This document shows, in pieces, positions 46,901 through 59,866 of a stretch of DNA of 64,000 nucleotides; position 1 is the first letter of the stretch, and each line of letters opens with the position of its first letter. The notes beneath the pieces are model-generated. The model did no database searches, was not told the origin of the DNA, and was given only the letters and a program-made list of their open reading frames with translations. The position numbers and the translations under genes were made by a program. The stretch comes from Arthrinium phaeospermum (lineage: Eukaryota; Ascomycota; Sordariomycetes; Amphisphaeriales; Apiosporaceae): the NCBI GenBank assembly GCA_006503535.1, contig QYRS01000006.1, forward strand, positions 2,542,001-2,606,000, in the 5' to 3' direction.

Positions 46901-48829
46901 GACCAAAACCCGGCAAAGAAAGGCCTCAGAGCTAGCGTCACAGGTCGACAATCATTTCCCAATGGCCAAGCCTGTCAATTGCGCTATTACTTGGGTGTAT
47001 ACCTACGTGTTCATGTTTGGCTTCAAGTGATTGATATCATCAACTTCTACTACCAAAAACTTGCCCTTTTAAAGAAGGATGGGGAAGCGGCCAAGCCGCC
47101 AATGACGGCCAAAGCCTACCAGCACCCTGCTCTCACGTTGCCCATGCATACATGGCGAAATAGCGTCAACCGCCGTTGCTCTTGCACACCCACCACGCCT
47201 TTGCTCTGGCCACACCTCCCCGGCCACGTTGCAAGGGTGGCGAGTTGGGATGGCAACTTGGCAGAGAGAATGTCTCCAAGGGGGGTGCGGTGTTGGCCTT
47301 CTCTCTCTCCCTTTTCTCCCTTGACTGTGACTAGCCTGCCCGTCCCTGCAAGCACAGAAAATGGATCTTGATCGTGAAAACATACACCAAGTGGGGATCG
47401 AAACAGATGTCATTCGATCCTATTTTCCTGCCAACCACCACGATCAGTCTTTTCTACTAGTCCGGATTCAATCATTGACGACTTCGGCCGAGATTGGGAG
47501 AGGGAAAAAAAGGCGGAGATTCGCAATGTCGTTTTACGAAGAGACTCCCCGATGAAGTGGCTAATATCGCCTGTACGACGATATGGCGTAGAAACCTACG
47601 CACAATATGTACGCATGCAATGCACCTGCCTTGGTACATGCACAGGCAGTCTGTGTTGGTGCACGAGAGCCGGGATATCGCAAGTCCCGAACGGGGGTGA
47701 GGGATCTGTGATCTGAGAAAACTCGTGACCTTTCAGCGTGGTGGTTGTGGTTCATCTGGGATGGATCGTGGTAACACGCTACGTCCTCGCAAGTGCATAG
47801 TCAGGGGAGGGGGGCGTCGGCAGCGCCCTTATCTTCTCCAAAGCCATCCTGCTCCTCAATGTAGGGGGGAAAGAACTATGGCAGTAATTTTCCGAGTTGT
47901 CAACAGACCACAGCACCGTTCTCACCTAGCCAAGGGATCAGAAAGTAGCTGGGTCCCGTATCCCTGAAGAAGTTCAACGGCCGCTTCCAGGGTGCCTGGA
48001 CCTTGCAACTTCCCCAGATACCACGGTACGGTCAATGACAAAGCCGGCGAATAAACATTCGTTCAATTTGTTTCGTCGCTACAGACGACGTTAGGTTGAA
48101 TTAGAGAAATACCTACATCATCGAGTATGAACCGAGCTAGTAGTAGCCGGTATTGGACCATTTTGCTTTAGATAGTCCATCTACATCATAATGCAACTGC
48201 AACATTGCTTACTTCCACCCTCGCACACTCTCAGTCAACGCAAATGAACTAGCCAGTCTCTGAGCCACGTCGGTAATTCGCCCGCTCTGGTCGTCACCGT
48301 GTAGGCTAGGAGTGGTAGTCATGTTTCAAGCTCGAATCGAGCGTGGGATGGCTTGCCCGTTCGCGCATGAGGCCTATGTACAATACATGCACGCATCCCA
48401 CGGCAGAAAGGGAAACCTGTATTGGGGTTCGGGTCTTCCCCGACCCTATCACCGCACGCATGAAGTGGCTTCCTCACTCTCTCGCCCAGACTACATGTGG
48501 CCAAGGTAGGGAGGTAGAAGGGCGGAGGGCGGATCGGCCGTTGCTTTCCAATATCGTTTACAGTCGAAGTCGGTTAGTGTTAGTGGGCTGAAGAAAAGCC
48601 GGCCTAGATCTGATATTAATAGCATCCTTTTTCATTAAACATACCTCAGATCTTGCCTTAAAACGAGCAATGGCACGCACGCGTACGTCTGTCCGCCCTG
48701 CGCTCGCCTGCTCGCGTAGCTGTTAGCGTGCCCTTCGCAAAAGGCCTCGACTGCTAGTCCCTTATTTAGGCCAACCAGCCACCAGAAATATAAGGGAGAG
48801 CATGTACAGCCGATGTGGCGGTAAATAGA
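37992..48829. other. gene-poor region, part 1
   Basis: About 10.8 kb without a supported gene. It carries many TACCTACC/GTAGGTAG and CATACATA motifs, a TGCG run at 43436-43456 and CT-rich tracts near 41580-41670. Frames such as 42086-42559 on the minus strand and 44295-44897 on the plus strand (200 codons) lack homology and coding-like composition. The first few hundred bases are the 3' end of the DUF8035-like gene. No tRNA, 5S rRNA or intact transposon was seen. Confidence 0.45.
43436..43456. repeat. (TGCG)n microsatellite
   Basis: GTGCG followed by four TGCG units, in intergenic DNA. Confidence 0.75.
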
Positions 48830-48841
48830 TATGGCGTATGC
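48830..48841 (+). repeat. 12-bp direct repeat, left of AT-rich block
   Basis: TATGGCGTATGC occurs here and again at 50974-50985, in direct orientation, at the two edges of the AT-rich transposon relic. It could be chance, a remnant of a duplicated site, or part of an older element's end. Confidence 0.4.
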
Positions 48842-48844
48842 TGC

Positions 48845-50895
48845 ATATATTAGTGATAATACATATATTATACGAGCCGGCGTAGTTTTTAATAATTTAA
48901 TAGATAAAACGCATAATAAATACGCGTTCTAAAAATATACGTTTATAAGGGTCTAGATAGGGGGTTGCCGGCCCCTTATAAGGGCCGATTTTTAGTGTAA
49001 AAACTGAACTTTTAAGGTTAATAGGGAACCCCGGCTTAGAATTCTATTAGTTTTCCTTTTTTATATTATTAAAATAACGCTATACTACTATCTGCGATAA
49101 ATAAATTTACGATTTAATAAAGAAAGGACCTCCGTTAATAGGTTTTTAAACAGCCTATTAATCCCTTACATAATATATATTACTTAGGCAAAGTAGAAGT
49201 TTAATGTCACCTTAAAATAGCTACAGGTCTTTCGTATTCTCTCCCTTAAAAGCAACCACTTCGATTAATTAAACGAGAATTCCCCCGGCTTTAATCACCT
49301 ATGATTTACTTAAGCCAAATACCTTTATTTAAAGAAGCTCCTCTATTAATAGTAACTTAGAATAGAAACAAGGTCGATATTGACGTTTAGAAACTTAATT
49401 TTTTATTAAACCATTAAAATCTGGTAGAGATATAAAAAAGCACGAGCCGGAGAATCGATCGATAATTTATCGCGATTCGAACTAAGTTAATTAATTACCT
49501 TTCAAAAACGATACCATATTAATTATAGAAAATAATATAATAAAAAGGGTTTAGTCTTATTAATATTGAACCTGGAATATACTAAGGAATAGATTATTAA
49601 AATCCAAGCAGCCATTTAAAAATATCCTGCCGGCAATAGGTATAACATAGATTAAATAAGCTTATATTAGCGTAGATCGATAAGTTCCGGCTTATTAACG
49701 TAGGAACGGCCTAGATTGAAGTTTAATAAGAGCTATATATCGATTAGAATAACTATTAACGATATTAGTAATAATAGGTTCGATTTATAGTTTATAGGAA
49801 AAGTAATTATATTATACGCTTTATGAAAGTTTAATTAGTAAGGTTATTAATATATATAAAAGCTAATAAAAAGCTTAGTTTATTACGGCGATTATAATCG
49901 AGTAATATACCGCCTTTTTTAAGCATATTCGGCTTACTAAACTTCGCCAAAAAGTATTATTATTATTAGATAATTTTATACCGTATAAGGCGGCTTTAAA
50001 GTTCGTTAATAAGCCGGATGAGGTAATTATAATATTTTTCCTATTTAATATAACGTTAGTATATTAATCGATAGATATAGGGATTATTAATATAATTAAA
50101 ATATATTATCGACGGAAATACTTTTATTAGATGATAGATTATTTAGAGGATAAGCCTTTAAGTAACCCGATTAAAGCGTAATATATAAGAAATGCGGTGG
50201 TTTAAATAAGCTAGTACTTTTTTTATACCCTTATTAATTAAATTATTATTAATTATTAGTAGAAATCGACGATCCTTAATAAAATAATAATAATGCGAGC
50301 TAGCTCGTTTAAATAGGTTCCCGATAACTTAAGGAGCTTTTATGATCGAACTACGAAGGATTTATCGAAGCGACTGCTAATTACCGATTTCCTGAACTTT
50401 ACCGATAAGAACCTCCCTCTAGATAAGCCGATCGATTCTAATAGGATCTTTAAATAAGTATTAGAGGATACGAATGTTGATTAACGTATTGATTTTAAGT
50501 TAGATAAAGAGATTAAGGTAGAAAAGGATAAGTAGAAAGCGAAGGAGAAAATAACGTTAATAGAAGTAATTATCGCGTTAATAAAATTGCTAAATTTAAT
50601 AAATAAATATAATACCTTTAATCGAGAGGATATTAATTAATTAATTATATTAAAGAGTAAAATTACGGCTCTACGTATTAAAAACGTACGGTAGATTAAT
50701 TTAATTAATTATTTTATATCGAATTAAACTTTTCTCTTTATTTAACGATATCCTTTATTTAACGATAATATCGCTAATCTATCTATTAATTTACCGGTTA
50801 TTTCAGAGTTAGGTTTATTTTAATAGGAAAATAGGCCTTTTTAAAGAACTATTTAAAGTTACGTGCTAACTGGATATTAGATATGTTGCGATAAA
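48845..50895 (+). mobile_element. RIP-degraded pogo/Tigger-type DNA transposon
   Basis: Base composition drops abruptly to strongly AT-rich at about 48.85 kb and returns to normal at about 50.9 kb. TA dinucleotides dominate, as expected after repeat-induced point mutation (CpA to TpA). Inside, on the plus strand, the remains of a DDE transposase of the Fot1/pogo/Tigger superfamily can be read. Exact ends, terminal inverted repeats and a TA target duplication could not be fixed by eye. The RIP pattern implies that it was once multicopy in this genome. Confidence 0.8.
49400..50727 (+). pseudogene. dead pogo/Tigger-type transposase (DDE_1 superfamily)
   Basis: The relic is readable in two frames. 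From 49572 the frame gives NRYNID (first catalytic-type Asp at 49650), then a SLY-stop-RRS-SSGL stretch and a NKS-I-I-FIGK stretch, matching the NMDxTGLYW, PSSGL and WxIGK motifs of Tigger/Jerky transposases. A one-base shift near 49832 moves to the other frame, which continues with KAW-type residues, VLLLLDN at 49954-49974 (second Asp codon at 49969) and ITLVY-stop-SIDIGII (third Asp codon at 50074), equivalent to the NTTSxIQPxDQG motif. The second and third Asp codons are 35 codons apart, in line with Fot1/pogo. At least a dozen in-frame stops replace Gln or Trp codons. The frame then runs towards 50727 through an acidic/lysine-rich tail. The N-terminal CENP-B-type DNA-binding part is not recognisable. 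It cannot make transposase. Confidence 0.8.
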
Positions 50896-50973
50896 TGTAT
50901 AAAATATCGGCGCCCGAGTCTCATCTATTTACAGGGGTAGAGCCTGTATATACGTCGTGCAGACAGAAGAGAG

Positions 50974-50985
50974 TATGGCGTATGC
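50974..50985 (+). repeat. 12-bp direct repeat, right of AT-rich block
   Basis: Second copy of TATGGCGTATGC, matching 48830-48841. Confidence 0.4.
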
Positions 50986-53900
50986 AGCTTGATCTGCACA
51001 CGTTAGTGTTTCCTTGGAACTGGATGAAGATGCAGTGCACTAGCCGGCCAAGGCCAGGCCCAATGGAGAAGGTGGCTATGGGGATCAATCGGAACAATTT
51101 CGAGGCAGCAGTCTGCTCGCGCGCACCCAAGCTGCCAGGTACTTGCCTCTCTCGCCCGAATTGACTTTTCCGGAAGAGCGAAGTGCTCGTTTACGGCCTG
51201 TTGGCACGCATTAGTAATAAGCATACTGTATAGGTCAACGCGCAGGCTGATAGACCGCCGGGCGGAGGCGTCCATTTCCGTTCTTGCATATTTTAATTTC
51301 ACGAGCAGGATAGGCCCGCCATAGTCGCCGCCCTACTTCCCATCAGTCGCTCAGTTGTCAGTAGCTCGCGCACTCTAGTCCGACAATGGAAAGGCCTTTA
51401 CTTTTCAGGGCTCCTTCTCTAATTGTCGAATACGGATTTGTCCCGGAGTGGTGAGTGGTCTTGTTGAAGAACCAACAGGCGGTGATTGTGGGTTTCGGCA
51501 CATCTTCGCTCCAGTAGCAAGTTCTCCCAGGACGGGTCTCCCTCCAACCGAAGCAGCAAGTGCAAAAGAAGAAAAGATGGGCTCAAGGCTACTTACGACG
51601 ACCGCGCCGGTGGATATTAGCGCGGTGCAGTCTTTTCTTTTGGCAAACGGTGAAGGAGAGACACGACGATGGCTGATGGGAAGAAAGAGTCAAGTGTCTC
51701 AGCCACTCACAATGCTCTAGCGTAGCACAACGAACCGGCAGCAATGGGGGGAAGAAAATCTTAGAGTCAAGGGTATGTACGCACGTATATCTTTGATTCA
51801 TCACGTACGCCACAGATGCCACATTTCCCAAGCCTTACGGGTAGTAGCGGACGGTGTGGTGACAACGACTTCTTATGGCACGATGTCCTCTGCTGCCTCA
51901 TATGTCGCCTGGGAATTTTGGGTGATACTGCAGAACGTATTTGGTCCACGGAGATAGCGCGTGCTGAATCTCGCGTTGCTCAAGGGCCATGTATAGTGTG
52001 GGAGGTACCATGCACAACTGATTACACAGCAGCGTAGGTAAGCTCTCTCGTCAATGTGTGTGTGTGTGTGTGTGTGTGTCGTAGGAAAAAGTACCCGCGT
52101 GCTTTTGTGTGTGGGTACCTCCAGTCCACTTAGTCATCGTACATGGTGTGTCGGATGTACTGTATCATCCTTGAGGTCCTGGGCACTAGCCCGGTCTGAT
52201 CTTGAAACCGATGCAAGACTACCATTTCGGGCTTGGGTGCCATTCTCCTCGGCGACAAACGGTGCAAGTCGGACCCGCGAAGTTTCTGTCGTCGGTTAGG
52301 TGGTGTTCGTGTCTTTCTGTCCTCGGCTATTTGTCGTAGGTAGGCAGTCGAGACTCCAACGCATTTCATGCTAACCTCGCTACCTGTGTGTGTACGTGTG
52401 TGAATCCGAGCTTGCTTAGCGCTTACCGTTGTGAACGGAGACCAACGCGGTGGGTTTCCAATCACCCTTGCTTGTTCCCCTCTAGGCGCGGCTCGCAGGC
52501 CTCGCAAGTGCGGTACAGGTGATTTGGCTGACCCGAATGGTGTCCTTCAGCGCACACTCGTGGGTGCCGATGATGAGAGGGCGCTATACCCTTGAAGGGG
52601 CCAGAAAACCCCGAATGTCAGCATCTGGCCTTGCTGCTTGCTAGTGCATACCTGCATGGCCTGGGGCATCGGACGGCGTTGCATCTCTGCCCTACCGACA
52701 TACCTTGTTCTAGGTAAATGATATCCATGTTATCTAGCATTTACCGATCCGTTCCGCTGGTACCGCCGGGTTGTTGATGCTGGTTTAGACGACGTAGGAC
52801 TGCCGTTTGTTCCCATGTCTACCAGCTAAAAATCCTTGCACATACCGGTCTTGTTCCCCGCCCACGGAGAGAAACCCAAATGGCTTGACTTGACTGGCTT
52901 TGGCGCAGGTGCTTGTCGCTGGCGCTGGCTTCTCGTTTTAGCGTTGCTGCTGGGGGGGTTTTTACGGATTGCTTGGCTGTCTTACTGCAACTACACGCAT
53001 ACATAGTCGCATTCGAGGTTGTGCATTCGCCTGCTCTCTGAAGAAGTATTGTATACACGGGCTGGTTGAGCTCATTTGATGATTGATTCCCCGTCTCCCG
53101 AAACAGTAATATTCCTTCGTCGCATACGTAGTGATTCCCTTCAATTTGTTGTCTACGTGCAATGATATCTTTACCAGACCCATCAAATATGATTGTACCA
53201 GCCATCTTAACCCATCATAGATATAGCTCTAAATCATGGAAACTGCCACTTGTCGCGGATTGATTGTATGATGTATTTCATTGCGTATCAGCAATTACCG
53301 GTCGAGTCTGCCATGCTGATGTACCGTGTACGTCCCATTCCTTCTTCTCTTAGCTGCGTTATAGATGATGGCTTCCCGACCGGACGGTTCTCAGTCTAAG
53401 AACCCTGGACGTCCATTCCTCCACAGAAATGCATTTTCAATGGTCTCAACGTGCTGGACGAGGGTGCGAGAGAAGTGCGAGGGTGAGGGAAGGGGGCATG
53501 GATCAAGGGGGGTTGCAAGGTCAAAGGTAAGCGTCCTGGGGTAGTTCCTGCGCACTTTTCAACGGAGGCATGCACATGCTGCCCGTACCTTAGCCTAGGG
53601 GTACCATCCATCCATCAGTGGCCCTGGCAGGCAGCGCGATCGCGTGGTGCGCGTGGGACTTCCCTGACGATTCTCCAAATTTGGCAGTCCTCTGGCCCCT
53701 GTCAGAACCACGCCCAAATCCGTCTGGTTGGATTCTGAGTCGAGTCAACGGTCCCTTGTCCATGCCTCTCCATCACCCTGGTCGTGGCCGTTTGAAGAGA
53801 CCCGATCGTCCAGTTGAGCTGCAACTGCTACAGTACAGCTCCAGACGCGAACACAAATTCAAGGCCTCGAAGGGTCGTGTGGGTTCGCAAGTTATGTAAG

Positions 53901-56900
53901 TATGTATGTACATAGCATGCACGAGTGTCATGCTTGCCAGATGCATCTAAGCAGCACGAACACTGGGCCGCAAGAAGGCAAAATTGACTGATAATCATTT
54001 TCGGTAGTGCATGCGACGAAACCCGTCAAATTACAGCATCATTTCCCTTTGATTGCGCCGCTCTCTATATTCATCAGTGACACTGCACGACTGACTGGTA
54101 TCCAAGTTGTTGAAAGGGAATCATCGGCGCTGGGGTCTGCCTACAGTGTCGCGTACCGAAACCCTTTTCATTAAACACCGGACCGCTTATCCAAGTGAAT
54201 GAATGTCCTCCAGGCAAAAAGCCACACCGGTCTCTGCATCTTCTCCAAAATATCCGCGCATCATTCTAGTGTTGTCGTCAACGCTAGCGAGCTATGTACA
54301 TACGTACATACTTCTTCGCTAAGGTCGAAACCCTGCTTGATGTGTCACTTCAAGACCGCGCTTCAAGTTCCCTGGGTTTCACAAGATTCCTGTTGTGCCC
54401 GGTTGCGCATCCAGAGGTCGGGTACCAAGTCTCTGGCGTAGAGGGCACTGCGAACTGTTCCGACACTACCTTGAGTGCTGGACTTGTCTGCTGCTGGGCC
54501 CTCGACAAATAACGCCGAAAGACATGCGTTCTTTGGCGCCAAAATATTGATATCCTCGGGCTTAAGGGACTCGAAGTTATGGACAGCTTGGGCTTGCGGC
54601 CAAACGCCTGTCTTGTACCCCCGCAGCGCCATCCCACAAAAGTGAGATCTCGGTTTTCCTCGAAATCGTACAGTGCTTTCTTTTCCCTGTTGCTTTTTTT
54701 CTCTGCCCATCACGCCAAAACCAAACCAAAACCAAACCAAAGTCGCGTGCCGTCCACGCGCCAGCCACGCGCGTTAGGCTTGAAAACTTAGCCCCATCAG
54801 TACAAGGTTAGCCTGCATTGCCCTGTCTTCATGGAAAAGCGAACGTAGACAAACGCCAAACTTGCCAGGCGCCAGGTATTTGGAATATGCCGCGAGGCGT
54901 CTGCGTTCTCGAAGGAAGCGTCCATGAACCCGTCTTCTCATTCCTTTACGCCATCCGGAAAGCCGCTTGTGTCAATAGGTATCAGATTGGTTCTTGACGT
55001 CGCCTCGGACCTTACTGTGCATGGCGTCCTGGCAGGGATCGAAAGCAACCTGGCAACTTGGATTGTTTATCCCTGTCGCCTTCCCGTGGGGTCAACGTAC
55101 CCCTGAGGGTTTCTGATATTTTGCACACATTTTGTTGTCGTTGCGTGTGGCCCGGCTTCACTAACTATGTAGGTAACCACAACTATCTATCCACTTATCA
55201 TGGTTGACATGCGTGGGTTCTGCCAGAACTAGTAATACTAGCAATAGTATATCAAACTGTAATCGAGTACCTAGAAGCCACTCACAATACGTCGTTATTT
55301 CGGATTTGTTCTACATACCTACATGATCCAACTCTCGTAGCCACTGAACAGTACCTGGATGCCTGGTAGCAAGTTCACGTAACTAGAGGTACACCTCAGG
55401 CAGCTCCCACCCGTATCTGATATTTGGCACTACCACACCGCGGATAGGTGCTTGTCTATTAAGAAGTTCCAGATCGCACAGCACGGGTCGGATCCAATCA
55501 CCACGAGGTCTAATCCCGACTCCCGTGTAGTTTATTTGCTCTGCAATGCGTCGCCGGCCTTCTATCCCCGCGATACGTCAGGAACTGTAGCCAAAAGCTA
55601 TCCTGACTACTGGCTGAGTCAGGAATTCATCGATACTTTACCGTCACACAAAACCAGAATAGTAGTGGCGCGAACAGACCTGTTGGAAATTGCGCAGGCC
55701 ATGTACACAGTACGGGTCACATATCGCATCAGGGCATCAAATACCTGAAAACGCCAACTTACGTAGACACACCAACGGCTTGCTTGAGAAGTAGGTAGGT
55801 AGTTCTCTAAGGGAAACCTGGTGCCTGGTAGATAAACACATTGCCCGGTCTCATATCTCGTGGTAGTGCCTTCTTGAGGCTTCCGTAGCCCCGTTAACGT
55901 TCCTTGACGGTGCAAATCCGGCTGTATCTAGTATTCCTATCGTTCTGCTGCCTTCGAGGTCATGGTGCCAATGCCGTTATACATTCGCTGCCCACCCGAG
56001 ATACAACATTTACCCGGTATCTTATCCCAAGTCCTCATCGGGATAGTGTGCACACACACACCCTTGCAAGTTGCCACGGCCTTTACCATTGTGATGGGAC
56101 CATTCTATCCCTCCCCTTAATAAAAACCAGCATTTGCTGCATGCTGTGGGCTGCAGGGGCTCGCAGTCTGTTTTCTCTCAATCAGCACTTTGCTCTCTGT
56201 ACATGTATATACCAGACCTTGTCAACTTTCCAAAGAGACCCGTCTCCATCACAGCACCTCATTCATACATACATATTCTTCCCCCCCAAGGTGTTCTGTT
56301 CCCTGGCACCCTACCCGCATGACGCCCTGCAAGCTCGCGTCATCTGGACCTATTCTCCCGACTTTCGCTACATCATCCTAGCTCGACTCTCCAGTATGCA
56401 TCTATCTCGTCCTAAATTCTGCCGCGCTTCGGAGAAGCGCGATCGTCCCATCCATTATCCTGGCTGGCGCTGGACAAGCACGCACACTAAGCAAGTACTA
56501 ACGAGGTCAACAGGGCCCACGTTGTCTATTCTGTCTATCCAAACCCGGAAGCATAAACTTGCGATTGATAGATTATCAGAGTGGTTTGACCACTGAAACA
56601 TACGGCATTGAGCGCATCTACAGTCCACACCTGCTGCCCGAGTTCCAACCCGCCAAGGAAGAAGCAAAGTGCGAAACCACGACTCGGCAAGCTGATTTCA
56701 TCATTGCACGTTTGCTTTCTTGAACTCCAAGGAATTCCTCGGCCGCGCATCAGGCAAACACAGCTGCATTTGGAACGGGTCGTTTCCGTACGAACTAGGA
56801 GATCCCGGCTGCAAGAGAGCATATTCTTTCTCCTTCATCCTCTCTTTTCCAATCAAGTAAGCACATTCACTATAACATTCAAAGATATCAGCCCCATCTG

Positions 56901-59866
56901 CAGCAAGTATAGCCTGCCCGAGTGCGCAAGGCGATACACATGCGACGCTTCAGTGTCAAGCATTTATCAATCACTCGCAATGGGTAATTCCCATCACCAA
57001 CCACGTCGAGCCTGATCATCCTACTTGCCTCTTTCCTTGTGCACCTGGTATCTATGCAGGGGTCTATTTTTATCGCTTTCACTTGCTGAGACACGAATGG
57101 GTGTCGTTAGACCACACGGCGATGGGTCCCCACTTCAGCGTTTGAAGGCTATACTATTATTACCATCAGCACCTCGAAACTGACATGTGTGATGGCAGAG
57201 ACTTGGACGTTGTTCCCTCAAGAACATATCCCGCCGCAACGCCGACAAGGATTGCAGTGTCTTTGAATTAAGCTCCCCCGCCAGAGTCTAGACTCGCGTC
57301 AAAGTAAGTTCTGAACATTCTTGCTAAACTCTATCAGAAGCGCATTGCATCAGCATTATGTCGCTAGTTTGTCTCTGCGCACAGGCGCGTGACAAGTTGA
57401 TGTCAGGTCAGCCTGGCGACAGTAGTCGAAAGCACGGCAACTAAGCGTCTAGGGTGGTCCGGCAACCCGTGCCCAGTCGTCGCCTGCATCTGCCATCGCT
57501 GGCCTATCTGCAACGGCTGTCCCGAGATGAGGCCAGCGGGGAAGACTGCGCTTCCAAGTTTCATGGATCATCGTTGTCCTGGCGAAAATTGATGGAATCG
57601 CGTGCTGACGAAGTTTTCGAGCTGGCAGGCAACGAAAGAACAACCACATACGCCCAATCCGGCCTTAGGCAATGCTGATGAAAATGGTGCAACACCGGCA
57701 TACCCCCCATCCTTATGTGAAGGACGAGCATACGAACGACCCCGTGAGTACTCAATAATTCTTACTACAACCTCGCGTCATGATTTTCTTGGAGTGCTTG
57801 CGCCTTTACCTGGACAATCTTCGAGTGGTGGCCTCGCGTGCCATCTCAACCAAACATTTCAGCCTCAAGTGCGGCAAAGAAATGTGCATGTCAAGGAGTG
57901 CCCTTGCAGCCCGACTTCGACCGGGCTTCATTGGGATCACAACAGCCATGGAACGATCTTTTCTATCGCTTCCAGAAGTTTGGCTACCTTGTCGCAAGCC
58001 TGACCTTGCCCGGAGTCGTCAAAAGGGAATTCAAGGGGGCCGATCTTGTTTCACAAAAGACCGGGGGATACATGCTCTGGAACAGGGCATGTGTGGGCTG
58101 CCTTAGCGTGCCAAGCGGAGTTGAACGGTCAAGAGCAGCGATGCAAATTTGGGCCATGGGCACCCCACTCGCCCTCACCCTCTTCCGCGCAGTGGTGGGA
58201 TAGATGGATGGATGCTGCTGACGTGCCTGCAACGTCCGAGGCCCCCTTCCAAGTGGAACGCGCCTTTAGTGCAGGACATCTCAGCATCCGTTGATTCGCA
58301 ATTACGCTGCAGCAGTAGCACTAGCCACACTGTAATCTTCAATGGCTGAGGGCTCCGACGAGAAACCATCAGAGTTGATGGGATCGAGTGAGTTGCCTCT
58401 GTCGGCGCAAGTGCGAAACAGATGCCGGCCGTACAGCAGATCGCCTGCCATGCATCAATCGGCAGGCAACGGAGGCAGTGGGCATGCGGAGAAAAAGTCC
58501 AATGCCAGCCAAGTCTTGATCAGTCACGGGCGCAGCCAGGAAGAGACGTCACGAGCTGTTTCTTGACAGTTACTGCCTCTTCCCAGATTGCGCGCGAGTC
58601 TGGACAGCGATGGTACTGCTGGAATCCGCTAGGCTAGACCCTGAAGAAGCCCTTCACCGCGACCCGAGGGGGAGAAAAAAAACCTCGAGGTCCTTTGCTG
58701 GCTCTGTCTCTCTCTGTCCCGGTACGGCTAGTAAAGTACCTCGTGGGCAGATGTGACGACGGCGGAAGACCAAGTGATTGGTGGACGAAGCTGTCGGTCT
58801 CGATGGTGGGGCACCAATGACGGATGGCCTTCACCACCGCCCATCATCTTGATTCAGATTTGCAGGAGTTGCCTCGCAACGTTTCGCACTGGGTTCGACT
58901 GCAAAACGGGCGCGAATCTTGGGTCTGAATTGTTACAGCCTCCGGGCGCGATGAAGGCGGATGATGGGCGGTGGTGTAGGCTTCAGAGAGTTATGTTGAG
59001 CGCATTCATGCTTCCAAGTTGTTTGTTTGCCTGCTATCCTCGAAAACTCTCAGGCCAGTACGCCCGCGAACAACCTTGAAAGTGCGTCAAGCTTTGTACT
59101 CGCCGTACCTACTTCTCGGGGTACTTGGGCCATCACGCGGCAGCAGGCTGGCTTGACAAGTATCTCGAGCCGGACCCTCGTCCCACACCGCCTTACTTCT
59201 AGCTGGTTCGCCAAAGAGCAGCTCCCCTGCACACAGGACTGCACAAGACTGCAACCCCCGTCGCTGGCTAGCCCCGGGTCCAAGATACCCTATTGGGCAA
59301 TCAAGCCCTCGTCAGGCTCGCTCCAACGTGTACCCATTGGTCACTTCATCTAATTTGCATCGTCTCCTTGCCACCCCTGTCACGTTTCTTCCATGCGCTG
59401 TCCCACGCTTCATGTACCTTTTCATCGGCACACCCCTCCCTCCATCCTGCAGCTCCACCGTGGGAGTGCGAGAGAAAGTCCTCAGCAACTCTTTCCACAC
59501 GCATTCTCGACACGGCACACCCACGCCCCCCTCCCCTACGCCTTCCCTAAACCCATGCCCTTATATTTCTGTGACAGGCATTGCACGGCCATTCGCCGTA
59601 CCAAACAAAGCAGTAATATCGTCCCTGCTATATCTTTGGAATCAGTGATTCTGGGACGTACCTTCATACAAATCCGACCTCATGCCTTAGCCTCATCTGT
59701 AATCTACATCCTTACCTTCCTCAATCCATACCTTGCCCTCTCACCTTAACCATACCCATACCTCTCACATATCTGTTGACACTGCCCTGTCCCCCCCCCT
59801 TTCATTGTCACCTTTCGAGCACCCTCGCTCCGATCTCCAAAATCTCTTGTCCAATTTTTTTCTTCT
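50986..59866. other. gene-poor region, part 2, upstream of the Medusa-type gene
   Basis: About 8.9 kb without a supported gene. Frames such as 55904-56596 (TTG start, 230 codons of Leu/Ser/His-rich low complexity) look like translated CT-rich leader DNA, not protein. A (TG)n run lies at 52055-52079. CT-rich DNA becomes common from about 59.3 kb, suggesting that transcription of the downstream gene starts there or earlier. No RNA gene was recognised. Confidence 0.45.
52055..52079. repeat. (TG)n microsatellite
   Basis: Twelve uninterrupted TG dinucleotides, intergenic. Confidence 0.9.

Noticed and set aside
48720..50872. Possible terminal inverted repeats CTGTTAGCGTG (left) and CAGTTAGCACG (reverse of right)
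   Set aside because: Only a short imperfect match; the left copy lies outside the AT-rich block and no TA target duplication is evident.
55904..56596. 230-codon plus-strand frame
   Set aside because: It starts at TTG, is rich in Leu/Ser/His/Thr from CT-rich DNA, has no conserved pattern and no good ATG context.
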